From assembly GCF_043195135.1 (NCBI RefSeq), contig NZ_JBAFWP010000004.1: DNA of 64,000 nucleotides, one strand, 5' to 3'. A program made the translations under genes and the position numbers. Position 1 is the stretch's first letter. The number at the start of each line of letters is the position of its first letter. Shown here one piece after another: positions 1 through 8,300 of this stretch. The DNA comes from NCEH01 sp043195135. GTDB taxonomy: Bacteria; Pseudomonadota; Alphaproteobacteria; Rhizobiales; Xanthobacteraceae. The notes beneath the pieces were generated by a model. That model ran no database searches, was not told the DNA's origin, and saw only the letters and a program-made list of their open reading frames with translations.

Positions 1-1
1 C

Positions 2-2038
2 TCCATCACCCTGCTGGGGGCGATCCTTCTGTTCACGCTGCACCATGATGCGGAGACCAAGGAATTCCGCGAGCTGGCGCAGCGCAACGCCTATCTGGTG
101 CTCAGCAGCTTCGAGCAGACGGTGGCGCCGATCGACGCGGCCTTGCAGAATTTCGACCGGGAATTCTCGGCGACCTGGAACCGGCAGCAGGTCTATCAGG
201 CGGTGCGCGCGTTCAGCTTGCCAAGTTCCATCGTGCTGCTGAGCGTCATCGACCGCAACGGCCGGCTTGTCGCCACCAGTTCCGAGGAGCCGGACTATTC
301 CGCCCCGCAGATCGATCTTTCCGATCGCGAGCATGTGCGCGTGCACATGGACGGCAGCGCCGGCGAGAGCATGTTCGTGTCCCGGCCGGTGCTCGGCCGG
401 GTCTCCAAGCAATGGACGATCCAGTTCACCCGCGCCCTGCATGCCGAAGATGGCAGCTTCGCCGGCGTGGTGGTGGCCTCCTTCAATATCCAGGAATTCC
501 TCAATCTCTACAGCCGCGTGCGCACCGAGCCCAACGCCCTGATCGCGCTGATCGGGTTCGATGGCGTCGTGCGCGCGCGGGCGAGTGCCGCCACCAGTTT
601 CGGCGGCGATGTCTCCGGCAGCCCGACCTTCAAGCGCATGCTGACCATGAACGAGGGCACGTACGAGACCAGCAGCGTCATCGACGGCATCGACCGCATC
701 GGCTATTTCGTGCGCTCCCAGCGCTATCCGATCATCGTCGTGGTGGCATTCGACAAGGCGTTCGTCTGGGCCCAGACGAACGATTTCCGCCAGATGATCT
801 GGCTCACCTTCAGCGGCCTGTTCCTGATGCTGGCGGCCGTGGCGGTGATCGCGGCGCGCTACATCCAGTTGCAAGACAGCGTGCGCACCGGCGTCATCGA
901 GGCCAGCGCGCGCCAGCGCGAGGCGATGTTCCTCCATGCCATCGGCCGGGTGCCGGGGGTGTGCGTCATCCATGTCACGGTCGACGGGGTGGCGCAGGTG
1001 AGCGAGGACGAGGATTCGGTGATCGCCGAGCTGATGGTGGATTTCGTCTCCACCGACACCTTCCGCGCCACCCTCTCCATGCTGCGCCGCCCGCTCTTGA
1101 GCCTTGAGCATTTCACCCGCGAGGGAAAGGAATACGAGGTACAGGTAGCGATCGCACCGCTGGAGCCGATCCGGCCCGGCGCGCACCCCGCTCCGGCGCA
1201 GGAGGTGGTGGTGTTCGCGCTCGACCAGACCTCGCAGCGCATCGAGGCGAACAAGCTCTACCAGATGTCCAAGCTCGCCTCGCTCGGCGAGGTCGCGACC
1301 GGGCTCGCGCACGAGATCAACCAGCCGCTGGGCGTGATCCGCCTCGCGGCGGCGAACGGCCTCACCGGGCTGCGCCGCGGCCTCTCGCACGAGCATCTGG
1401 AATCCAAGCTCAACCGCATCCTTCAGCAGACCATCCGCATGAGCCGGATCATCGACCATATGCGGATCTTCGGCCGCACCAGCGACGAGGTGTTCGCCCC
1501 CTCGGAGCCGACCGAATCCATCGAAGGCGCGCTCCAGGTGGTGGGCGCCCAGCTGCGGCTCCAGAATATCAACGTCAAGGTGCAGGGCCACAGCAACCAC
1601 CAATGGGTCATGTGTCGCCAGGACCAGCTTGAGCAGGTGCTCATCAACCTGCTTCAGAACGCCGCCGACGCGATCAACGAGAAGCGCACCCGGGGCGGTG
1701 CGGACAACGGGCTTGATACTATCGAGCTGCTGGTCTCCCATTGCCAGGCGGAGGGCGCAAAGCCGATGGTCCGCATCCGCGTGAAGGACAATGCCGGCGG
1801 CGTGCCGGACGAGGTGATCGAAAAGGTGTTCCAGCCCTTCTTCACCACCAAGCCGGTGGGCAAGGGCACCGGCCTCGGCCTGTCGGTGAGCTTCGGCATC
1901 ATCCGCGACCACGGCGGCACGCTGAGCGTGGAGAATGACGACACCGGCGCGGTCTTCACCATCACGCTGCCCGCGGTGCCCCCGGAGATGACCGGGGAGA
2001 TCCAACCCCAGTATGGGGCAAGCGCCACGACCACCTGA
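2..2038 (+). CDS. Sensor histidine kinase with extracytoplasmic Cache-like domain (5' end missing)
   Basis: The reading frame is open from the left edge, and the first codons give a hydrophobic stretch (SITLLGAILLFTL) that looks like the end of the first membrane segment. The true start therefore lies outside the window. A periplasmic region of about 230 residues with dCache-like sequence follows, then a second membrane helix near codons 265-285. The cytoplasmic part has a HisKA box (GLAHEINQPLGV, phospho-acceptor His) and an HATPase domain with N box (NLLQNAADAI), and the G boxes FFTTKPVGKGTGLGLS. The HEINQPL form is common in kinases with HisKA/HATPase_c of the DctB/FixL type. No receiver follows; the next genes are convergent chemotaxis genes. 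The ligand is unknown. A GTG at 98 is an internal in-frame start candidate only. Confidence 0.9.
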   Translation, partial: SITLLGAILLFTLHHDAETKEFRELAQRNAYLVLSSFEQTVAPIDAALQNFDREFSATWNRQQVYQAVRAFSLPSSIVLLSVIDRNGRLVATSSEEPDYSAPQIDLSDREHVRVHMDGSAGESMFVSRPVLGRVSKQWTIQFTRALHAEDGSFAGVVVASFNIQEFLNLYSRVRTEPNALIALIGFDGVVRARASAATSFGGDVSGSPTFKRMLTMNEGTYETSSVIDGIDRIGYFVRSQRYPIIVVVAFDKAFVWAQTNDFRQMIWLTFSGLFLMLAAVAVIAARYIQLQDSVRTGVIEASARQREAMFLHAIGRVPGVCVIHVTVDGVAQVSEDEDSVIAELMVDFVSTDTFRATLSMLRRPLLSLEHFTREGKEYEVQVAIAPLEPIRPGAHPAPAQEVVVFALDQTSQRIEANKLYQMSKLASLGEVATGLAHEINQPLGVIRLAAANGLTGLRRGLSHEHLESKLNRILQQTIRMSRIIDHMRIFGRTSDEVFAPSEPTESIEGALQVVGAQLRLQNINVKVQGHSNHQWVMCRQDQLEQVLINLLQNAADAINEKRTRGGADNGLDTIELLVSHCQAEGAKPMVRIRVKDNAGGVPDEVIEKVFQPFFTTKPVGKGTGLGLSVSFGIIRDHGGTLSVENDDTGAVFTITLPAVPPEMTGEIQPQYGASATTT

Positions 2039-2166
2039 GCTGCCGAAGCCGCGCCGCGCGCGTCGGCATCCCCCAGGAGTCCCCTGGCGCCCTCCCCGGG
2101 ATCGGCCGGGCGCGGCATCGGGCCGGCTCCGAGGCAAGCCACGCGCCCTGCGAGGACCGCCCCCGC

Positions 2167-2232
2167 GCAAGAGCCACGCCCACGCAAGAGCCGCGCGCAC
2201 GCAGGGCCATGCCCACGCAGGGCCGCACGCAT
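2167..2232. repeat. Short tandem repeat, ~17-bp unit, about four copies
   Basis: Between the kinase stop and the cheR terminator, units starting GCAAGAGCC or GCAGGGCC recur at 2167, 2184, 2201 and 2217, separated by CGCCCAC/GCGCGCAC-like spacers. The first two units are closest to each other, as are the last two. No function is evident. The surrounding 2039-2298 gap holds no gene I can support. Confidence 0.6.
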
Positions 2233-2233
2233 G

Positions 2234-2257
2234 AAAAAAGGCGCCCTTTCGGGCGCC
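2234..2257 (-). terminator. Intrinsic terminator of the che operon
   Basis: A perfect 7-bp stem (GGCGCCC at 2240-2246 and GGGCGCC at 2251-2257) with a 4-base loop is preceded on the plus strand by six A. Read on the minus strand this is a hairpin followed by TTTTTT, about 40 bp after the cheR stop. Confidence 0.85.
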
Positions 2258-2298
2258 CTTCTCTTCTCCGACGGATCGCGGCGGCCGCGCGAGGTCGC

Positions 2299-3132
2299 CT
2301 AGGCGCCCGCCATGGCCGGCACGTTCGGCACGTAAAAGCCCGGCTGCGACGGCACCGAGCGGAAGGCATCGGAAAGCCCCAGCACGGTCTCGGCCCCGCC
2401 CAGCAGCAGATAGCCGTCCGGACGGAGGACGCGGGCGACGCGGCCGAGGATGTCCCGCTTGGTGGCGGCGTCGAAATAGATCAGCACGTTGCGGCAGAAC
2501 ACGATGTCGAACACGCCGAGATGGCTGAAATTGTGCAGAAGGTTGAGCTTGCGATAATCCACCATGGACCGCAGGTCCGACTTCACCTGCCAATTTTCGC
2601 CATCCTTCTCGAAGTATTTGAGAAGCAATTGCACCGGCATGCCGCGCTGCACCTCGAACTGGGTGTAGCGTCCCTGCCGCGCCCGGTCCAGCACCTCGCC
2701 GGACAGGTCGGTGCCGACGATCTCCACCCGCCGCCCGCCCGTGAGGTGGGGGTTCTCCAGCAGCAGCATGGCGATCGAATAGGGCTCCTGCCCGGTGGAG
2801 GCGGCGGCGCACCAGATGCGCAACGGATCGCCGGGCCGGCGCGTCGCGTTCAGCTTCGGCAGCATGATCTTGGTGAAATGCTCGAACGGCGACTTGTCGC
2901 GGAAGAACAGCGATTCATTGGTGGTCATCGCCTCCAGCACCGCCTCGGCGATGACGCCCGACGGCTGATCGCGAATGATCGAGGCCAGGCGCGCGAAATC
3001 GGCGAGCTCGAACTTCCGCAGCAGGGGCAGAAGGCGGCTTTCCAGCAGATACTGCTTGTCGCTTCCGAGGATCAGCCCGGAATGAAGCTTCAGGAACCTG
3101 GAAACCGACTCGAAATCGACTGCTGAGATCAT
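2299..3132 (-). CDS. cheR: Chemotaxis protein methyltransferase CheR
   Basis: This 277-residue protein is the normal CheR length. It has the N-terminal all-alpha CheR domain and a C-terminal SAM-dependent methyltransferase fold. Supporting segments are TTNESLFFRD near residue 90, WCAAASTGQEPYSIAM (SAM-binding) near 130, and VFCRNVLIYFD (NVLIYF motif) near 215. CheR methylates glutamates on chemoreceptors using S-adenosylmethionine and opposes CheB. Its start overlaps the cheB stop by 4 bases, so translation is probably coupled. It is the last gene of the operon, followed by a hairpin terminator. Confidence 0.96.
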   Translation of the reverse strand: MISAVDFESVSRFLKLHSGLILGSDKQYLLESRLLPLLRKFELADFARLASIIRDQPSGVIAEAVLEAMTTNESLFFRDKSPFEHFTKIMLPKLNATRRPGDPLRIWCAAASTGQEPYSIAMLLLENPHLTGGRRVEIVGTDLSGEVLDRARQGRYTQFEVQRGMPVQLLLKYFEKDGENWQVKSDLRSMVDYRKLNLLHNFSHLGVFDIVFCRNVLIYFDAATKRDILGRVARVLRPDGYLLLGGAETVLGLSDAFRSVPSQPGFYVPNVPAMAGA

Positions 3133-4415
3133 GCCCGTCCCCCCATCAGCAGGCGCGTGACCTTGGCGCCGATATTACTCACTGAAATCAGTTCGCTGGC
3201 ATTGCCGGCCGCATACGTGGCCCCGGGCATGCCCCAGACGACGCTGGATTCCTCGTCCTGCACGATCACGCTGCCGCCGGCATCGGCGATCACGCCCGCG
3301 CCCTTGGACCCGTCGCTGCCCATGCCGGTGAGCACGATGGCGAGCACATGGGCGCCGTAGATCGCCGCCACGCTGTCGAACAGCGGATCGACGGCGGGCT
3401 TGCAGAAGTTCACCGGCGGCCCGTCCGACAGGCGGATCACGGTGTCGCTGCCCGACTTGGCGACCACCATGTGCTTGCCGCCGGGCGCCACATAGATGCG
3501 GCCCGGCTTGAGGATCTCTCCGTCCACGCCCTCGCCGGCGGTGCGGGCCGCCGCGCGCCCCACGTGCTCGGCCAGGATCGCGGTGAAGGTGGGCGGCATG
3601 TGCTGGGCAATCACCACCGGCACATTGGCGATGGCCGGGCCGAAATCGCTGAAGATGCGCGTCAGCGCCTGCGGGCCGCCGGTGGAACTGCCGACCGCGA
3701 TGATCTCGACGGGCGACATGGAATAGGGCCGCTTGCGCACCGTCTTCTGCGCCGCGCCTGTCCCGGCGGCGCCGGCCGGGGCGGTGGAGACGGCGGGCCG
3801 TGCGAGCGCCGGCGCCTGGGGCGCTGCCGGGGCTGCCGGGGCCTTGGCCATCGGCGCGGTGGCCGGCGCGGTGGCGGTGGCGAAGGCGGGGGAGGAGACC
3901 GCCACCTGCGCCGTCGCCGGGCGCGCGGAGGCCGCGGCGGCGGACGACGACACGCTCCGCCGGCGCGCGCGATCCACCAGCCCGCGCAGCTTGCCCAGCA
4001 GCTCGGTACGGAATTCCTCCGCCGCGATGTTGCCGCGCCCCGCATCGGGCTTGGCGAGATAATCGGCGGCGCCGAGGTTCAACGCCTTGAGGCTGATCTC
4101 GGCCCCGCGCCGGGTGAGCGCGGAGGCGACGAGCACCACCGTGTTGGGCCGGCGCTCCAGGATCAGCGGCAGGGCGGTGAGGCCGTCCATCTCGGGCATT
4201 TCGAGATCGAGGATGATGGCATCGGGCGCGGCGCGGACGACGTCGTCGGCCGCACGCTTCCCATTGGAATGGGTCGCCACGACCTCGAAGCTCTTGTCGC
4301 CGTCCAGCCAGCTGGAAATAATGCCGCGGACGAACACGGAATCGTCCACGATCATCACGCGTATCGGCCCGCCGGCGGGCGGGGCCCCCGGGGTCGTCAG
4401 CAGCTGCGGGCTCAT
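3129..4415 (-). CDS. cheB: Chemotaxis response regulator protein-glutamate methylesterase CheB
   Basis: An N-terminal receiver (VMIVDDSVFVR; phospho-acceptor Asp in IILDLEMPEMDG) is joined to a C-terminal methylesterase with its catalytic triad visible: Ser in GSSTGGPQAL, His in IAQHMPP and Asp in LTGMGSDGSKG. The protein removes methyl groups from receptors and may deamidate glutamines when phosphorylated by CheA. At 428 residues it is longer than the usual ~350, because the interdomain linker (about residues 150-230) is expanded into Ala/Pro-rich sequence. It overlaps cheY and cheR by 4 bases each. Confidence 0.96.
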   Translation of the reverse strand: MSPQLLTTPGAPPAGGPIRVMIVDDSVFVRGIISSWLDGDKSFEVVATHSNGKRAADDVVRAAPDAIILDLEMPEMDGLTALPLILERRPNTVVLVASALTRRGAEISLKALNLGAADYLAKPDAGRGNIAAEEFRTELLGKLRGLVDRARRRSVSSSAAAASARPATAQVAVSSPAFATATAPATAPMAKAPAAPAAPQAPALARPAVSTAPAGAAGTGAAQKTVRKRPYSMSPVEIIAVGSSTGGPQALTRIFSDFGPAIANVPVVIAQHMPPTFTAILAEHVGRAAARTAGEGVDGEILKPGRIYVAPGGKHMVVAKSGSDTVIRLSDGPPVNFCKPAVDPLFDSVAAIYGAHVLAIVLTGMGSDGSKGAGVIADAGGSVIVQDEESSVVWGMPGATYAAGNASELISVSNIGAKVTRLLMGGRA

Positions 4416-4792
4416 GTCACGGCCTTTTCCAATGCGCCGACTTCCTCCAGCTTCTCGCGAAGCAGATCGGAATCGAAAGGTTTCATGATGTATTCGTTCG
4501 CGCCGGCGGCGATCGCCGTCGAGATGTGATCGGGATCGTTCTCGGTCGAGCAGAAGATCACCCGCGGGAGCATGCCCGCCGGCCGCGACCGCAGCCGCGT
4601 GAGGAAGCCGAGGCCATCCACCACCGGCATGTTCCAGTCCAGCAAGATGACGTCGGGCAAGGCGATATCGCAGGCCGCGAGGGCTTCCTGCCCGTTCGCC
4701 GCTTCGGTCACGCTGAAGGACAAGTCTTCCAGCATCCGCCGCGCGACTTTGCGCACGACGCCGGAATCATCGACCACAAGGCAAGTCTTCAT
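4412..4792 (-). CDS. cheY: Single-domain chemotaxis response regulator CheY
   Basis: This 126-residue stand-alone receiver has an acidic pocket (CLVVDDSG), a phospho-acceptor Asp (VILLDWNMPVVDG), a conserved Ser (IFCSTEND) and Lys (YIMKPFD). It sits between cheW and cheB, so it is the operon's CheY. It could either bind the motor or act as a phosphate sink, since a second cheY lies at 31131-31514 beside cheZ. The stop overlaps the cheB start by 4 bases. Confidence 0.95.
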   Translation of the reverse strand: MKTCLVVDDSGVVRKVARRMLEDLSFSVTEAANGQEALAACDIALPDVILLDWNMPVVDGLGFLTRLRSRPAGMLPRVIFCSTENDPDHISTAIAAGANEYIMKPFDSDLLREKLEEVGALEKAVT

Positions 4793-4819
4793 GGGTTCAT
4801 CCTGTCGGTCGGCCGGGCG

Positions 4820-5293
4820 TCACGCCGCGCGGTCGGTGGTGAGGCGTGCCAGGGCGAGTTCGACATCCAGCACCAGCAGAAGCTCGCTCGGCAGGCGATG
4901 GACGCCGGTCGCAAGACCGGCCCATTGCGGGTCGAGGTTGGTGGGATTGGCCTCGCGCGAGGCGTGGTCGAGCATCATCACCTCGCCCATGGAATCGATG
5001 ATGAGGCCGTAGGATTCCCCCTTGTGCTCGATGCCGACGGCCATGCTCGCGCGTCCGCCGTCGGGCAGGCCCAGCAGGCGGCGCATGTTCACCATGGTGA
5101 CGATGCGGCCGCGCAGGTTCAGCACCCCCTCGATCTGCGGAATGCAGAGCGGCACATGGGTGATGTGGTCGGGCACGAACACTTCCTGCACCGCCTCGAT
5201 GGGCAGGCCGAACAATTGCGGCCCGATGCGGACGGTGACGAACTGCGAGCCGCCGGGGCTCACGTCCTGCTTGATGACGACGTGCTGGCTCAT
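4820..5293 (-). CDS. cheW: Chemotaxis coupling protein CheW
   Basis: This 157-residue CheW domain couples CheA to chemoreceptors in the signalling array. Typical segments are FVTVRIGPQLFGLPIEAVQE at the N-terminus, GVLNLRGRIVTMVNMRRLLG in the middle and YGLIIDSMGEVMML. The ATG overlaps the cheA stop by 4 bases, and cheY starts 27 bp downstream. Confidence 0.96.
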   Translation of the reverse strand: MSQHVVIKQDVSPGGSQFVTVRIGPQLFGLPIEAVQEVFVPDHITHVPLCIPQIEGVLNLRGRIVTMVNMRRLLGLPDGGRASMAVGIEHKGESYGLIIDSMGEVMMLDHASREANPTNLDPQWAGLATGVHRLPSELLLVLDVELALARLTTDRAA

Positions 5294-8127
5294 GCCGCTT
5301 CTCCGTGGATGGCGCCGGTGAATTCCTTGAGCGCGGCGATCAGGCCCGCGCGATCGGACTTGGCGATATAGTCGGTGAACCCAGCGGCACGGCCGCGTTC
5401 CACCAGGTCGTAGGCACCCTCGCTCGCCAAAGCGATGATCGGCACGTTGCGGATCTGCGGATCGCCGCGCACCGCCTGGGCGAACTGGAAGCCGTCCATG
5501 CCGGGCATCTCCACGTCGCTGACGATGATGTCGAAGCGGGTTTCGCCGCCGAGCCGGTCCAGCGCCTCGCGCGCCGAGCCGCAGGCGGTCACCTCGAAGC
5601 CGTTGCCCTTCAGCACCGGCTCGATGAGGTTGCGATAGAAGGCGCTGTCATCCACCACCAGCAGCTTGCCGCCGGGCTTGTCGCGCGTGCCGGCGAGCCG
5701 CTTGAACCAGCTGCCGAAGGCCTGGTCGATATAATGGCCGACATCGAGGATCTCGGCGGCCTGGCCGTCGATGATCGCCGCGCCCAGCAGGTTCTCGGCG
5801 TCCGAGGACAACTGCATGTCCAGGTGGGCATCCACCACGTCCACGATCTCGTCGACCACCAGGCCCATGGTCTGGCCCTCGTCCGAGAAGATCAGCATGG
5901 GCTGGGTGCCGGTGGCGGCGCGCTTCACCTTCTCGTTGACATAGACGATCGGGATCAGCGCCCCGCGATACTGGATCACCGGATGGCCGTTCACATGCTC
6001 CAGCTTGTTCGCCTCCAGCTCTTCGAGGCGCGTCACCAGCGACAGCGGCACCGCCTTCAGCTCCTGCGAGCCGGCGCGGATCAGCAGCAGCGGCGTCGTG
6101 TGACCCTGCGCGGCGGTCGCGGCGGCGGCCGTGTTGTGCAGGTCGGAGCCGAGGGTCTCGTCGGGCGAGGCGGCGACCTTGGCGAGGCCGACCGGGTCAA
6201 CGATCATGATCACCCGGCCGTCGCCCAGGATGGTGCTGCCCGACACCATGGGCAGCTGGCGCAGCACCGAGGCCATGGGCTTCACGACGATTTCCTCGGT
6301 GTGGGAAACCGCATCCACCACCACGCCGAACAATTGGTTGCCGACCTGGAGCACGACGATCAGCGCATCGTCGAAACTCTGCTCCTTGCTCTCGTCGGCG
6401 ATGCCGAGCAATTGCGCGAGCGGCACGATGGGCAGCAGCTTTTCGCGCAGGCACAGCACCGGCGCATCCTTCAGGCGCTTCACCTGGTGGAAGGAATTGG
6501 GCTGCACGCGCACCAGCTCCACCACCGAGCTCTGCGGCAGGGCGAACCGCTCGTCCATGGCCTCGACGATCAGGGCCGGGACGATGGCGAGGGTGAGCGG
6601 AATCTTGATCGTGAAGGTGCAGCCGGCGCCGGGACGGGAGGTGACGTCCACCGCCCCGCCGATCACCTCGATATTGCTGCGCACCACATCCATGCCGACG
6701 CCCCGGCCGGATACGTTGGTGATCTTCGCGGCGGTGGAGAAGCCGGCGGCGAAGATGAAGCGGAACACCTGCGAATCCGGCATCTTGGCCAGTTCGGCAG
6801 CGGTCGCGAGGCCGTTTTCCAGGGCCTTGGCCTTGATCCGCGCCACATCCAGGCCCTTGCCGTCGTCGGAGATCTCGACGATGACATGGCCGCCCTGGTG
6901 ATAGGCGGAGAGGCGGATCGTGCCCTTGTCGGGCTTGCCCGCGCGGCGGCGTTCCTCGGTGCTCTCCAGCCCGTGGTCGGCGGAATTGCGCACCATGTGG
7001 GTGAGCGGATCCTTGATCTGCTCCAGCACCTGCCGGTCCAGCTCGGTTTCCGCGCCGATCTGCTCCAGCTCGATATGCTTGCCCAGCTCCTGCGCGAGGT
7101 CGCGCACGATGCGCGGCAGCTTCTGCCAGGCATTGCCGATGGGCTGCATGCGGGTGCGCATGATCGCGCCCTGCAACTCGCCGGTCACGTTGGAGAGCCG
7201 CTGGAGGGCGACCTTGAAATCGGAGCTTTCGTCGCGGCGGGCGATTTCAAGCAACTGGTTCCGCGTCAGAACGAGTTCGGACACCATGGTCATCAGGTGT
7301 TCGAGCAAGGTCACGTTGACGCGGATGGACTGGTTGGAGACGCTCAGCGCATGGTCTTCGGCGCGCGCGCCCTTGGCATCGTGCTCGGCGGCGGGCGTGT
7401 GCGCGCCATCGTGCACCGCAGGCAGCGCGGCGGCCGGCGCGGGGGCGGCGGACGGGACGGCGGTGGCGGCCTTCGCATTGTCGAGTTCGACGAGCTTGGC
7501 GCGGGCGGCGGGCACCTCGACGGCGGTTTCGCGGAACACCCGCTCCAGCTCATCCAGCGAGACCTCGCCGGGCTTCAGGGCGCGTTCCAGCTGCTGCATC
7601 ACCGCCGCCACGCCCGGCTTGGGCTCGCTGACGGGTGCGGCGCCGTTCAGGCCCGATTTTGCGGGCGCGGAAACCGGCGCGACGACGGGGGCCGCGACAG
7701 GCGCCGGGGGCGCCGGCGGGGCCGGGGGCGGCACGGCGATGGCGGCGGCGGGAGCTGCGGAGAGCGCGTCGAGCTGGGAGATCAGGTCCTCATCCGAACC
7801 GGGCGGCTCGGTGCCCTCCGACGCCTCGATCTCCACCAGGATTTCCTTGATCCGGTCCACCGTGATCAGCACCAGGTCGACCGCCTCGGTGGTCACCGGA
7901 ATGCCCTGGCGGAACTGGTCCATCAGGGTTTCGGCGGCATGGGCGAGGGTTGCGAGGCGCGACAGGCCGATGAAGCCGCAGGTGCCCTTCATCGTATGCA
8001 CGAGGCGGAAGATGTTGTTGAGAATCTGAGCGTTGTTCGGGTCCTGCTCGAACTTCACCAACTCGACGTCCGCAACGTCGAGGCTCTCATTCGTCTCAGT
8101 CAGGAACTCTCGCAGCAGATCGTCCAT
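5290..8127 (-). CDS. cheA: Chemotaxis histidine kinase CheA with C-terminal receiver (CheAY type)
   Basis: I place the start at ATG 8127 because the protein then begins MDDLLREFLTETNESL, the usual CheA N-terminus, with a GGAG 9 bases upstream. In-frame codons further upstream look non-coding. Order of domains in 945 residues: HPt with phospho-acceptor His44 (LVHTMKGTCGF), an Ala/Pro linker, P3 dimerisation, HATPase (HMVRNSADHGLE; SDDGKGLD; GRGVGMDVV), a CheW-like regulatory domain, a second CheW-like domain, and a receiver (LLVVDDSAFYR; IVSDVEMPGMDG). It autophosphorylates in response to MCP state and donates phosphate to CheY and CheB. The fused receiver may act as an internal phosphate sink. 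Confidence 0.95.
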   Translation of the reverse strand: MDDLLREFLTETNESLDVADVELVKFEQDPNNAQILNNIFRLVHTMKGTCGFIGLSRLATLAHAAETLMDQFRQGIPVTTEAVDLVLITVDRIKEILVEIEASEGTEPPGSDEDLISQLDALSAAPAAAIAVPPPAPPAPPAPVAAPVVAPVSAPAKSGLNGAAPVSEPKPGVAAVMQQLERALKPGEVSLDELERVFRETAVEVPAARAKLVELDNAKAATAVPSAAPAPAAALPAVHDGAHTPAAEHDAKGARAEDHALSVSNQSIRVNVTLLEHLMTMVSELVLTRNQLLEIARRDESSDFKVALQRLSNVTGELQGAIMRTRMQPIGNAWQKLPRIVRDLAQELGKHIELEQIGAETELDRQVLEQIKDPLTHMVRNSADHGLESTEERRRAGKPDKGTIRLSAYHQGGHVIVEISDDGKGLDVARIKAKALENGLATAAELAKMPDSQVFRFIFAAGFSTAAKITNVSGRGVGMDVVRSNIEVIGGAVDVTSRPGAGCTFTIKIPLTLAIVPALIVEAMDERFALPQSSVVELVRVQPNSFHQVKRLKDAPVLCLREKLLPIVPLAQLLGIADESKEQSFDDALIVVLQVGNQLFGVVVDAVSHTEEIVVKPMASVLRQLPMVSGSTILGDGRVIMIVDPVGLAKVAASPDETLGSDLHNTAAAATAAQGHTTPLLLIRAGSQELKAVPLSLVTRLEELEANKLEHVNGHPVIQYRGALIPIVYVNEKVKRAATGTQPMLIFSDEGQTMGLVVDEIVDVVDAHLDMQLSSDAENLLGAAIIDGQAAEILDVGHYIDQAFGSWFKRLAGTRDKPGGKLLVVDDSAFYRNLIEPVLKGNGFEVTACGSAREALDRLGGETRFDIIVSDVEMPGMDGFQFAQAVRGDPQIRNVPIIALASEGAYDLVERGRAAGFTDYIAKSDRAGLIAALKEFTGAIHGEAA

Positions 8128-8224
8128 GGGGTTCAACTCCGGGTCGAAGACAGGCAGTTCAGGCAATCCGCGGCACCGCCGGGGCCCGCCGGAACAGCGG
8201 CGGGGTTGGCACGCGCACACGGGG

Positions 8225-8244
8225 GAGGCCGGATCGCCGGCCTC
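8225..8244. other. Perfect inverted repeat between MCP gene and cheA
   Basis: GAGGCCGG (8225-8232) and CCGGCCTC (8237-8244) form an 8-bp stem with a 4-base loop in the 173-bp gap between the receptor stop and the cheA start. A second GC-rich hairpin (GCGGC-aag-GCCGC) lies near 8265. Neither is followed by a T run on either strand, so attenuation or mRNA stability is as likely as termination. Confidence 0.4.
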
Positions 8245-8300
8245 GGGTTTCGATCACGGGAAGCGGCAAGGCCGCTGCCCGCGGGAGACGGCGGGGCCGA

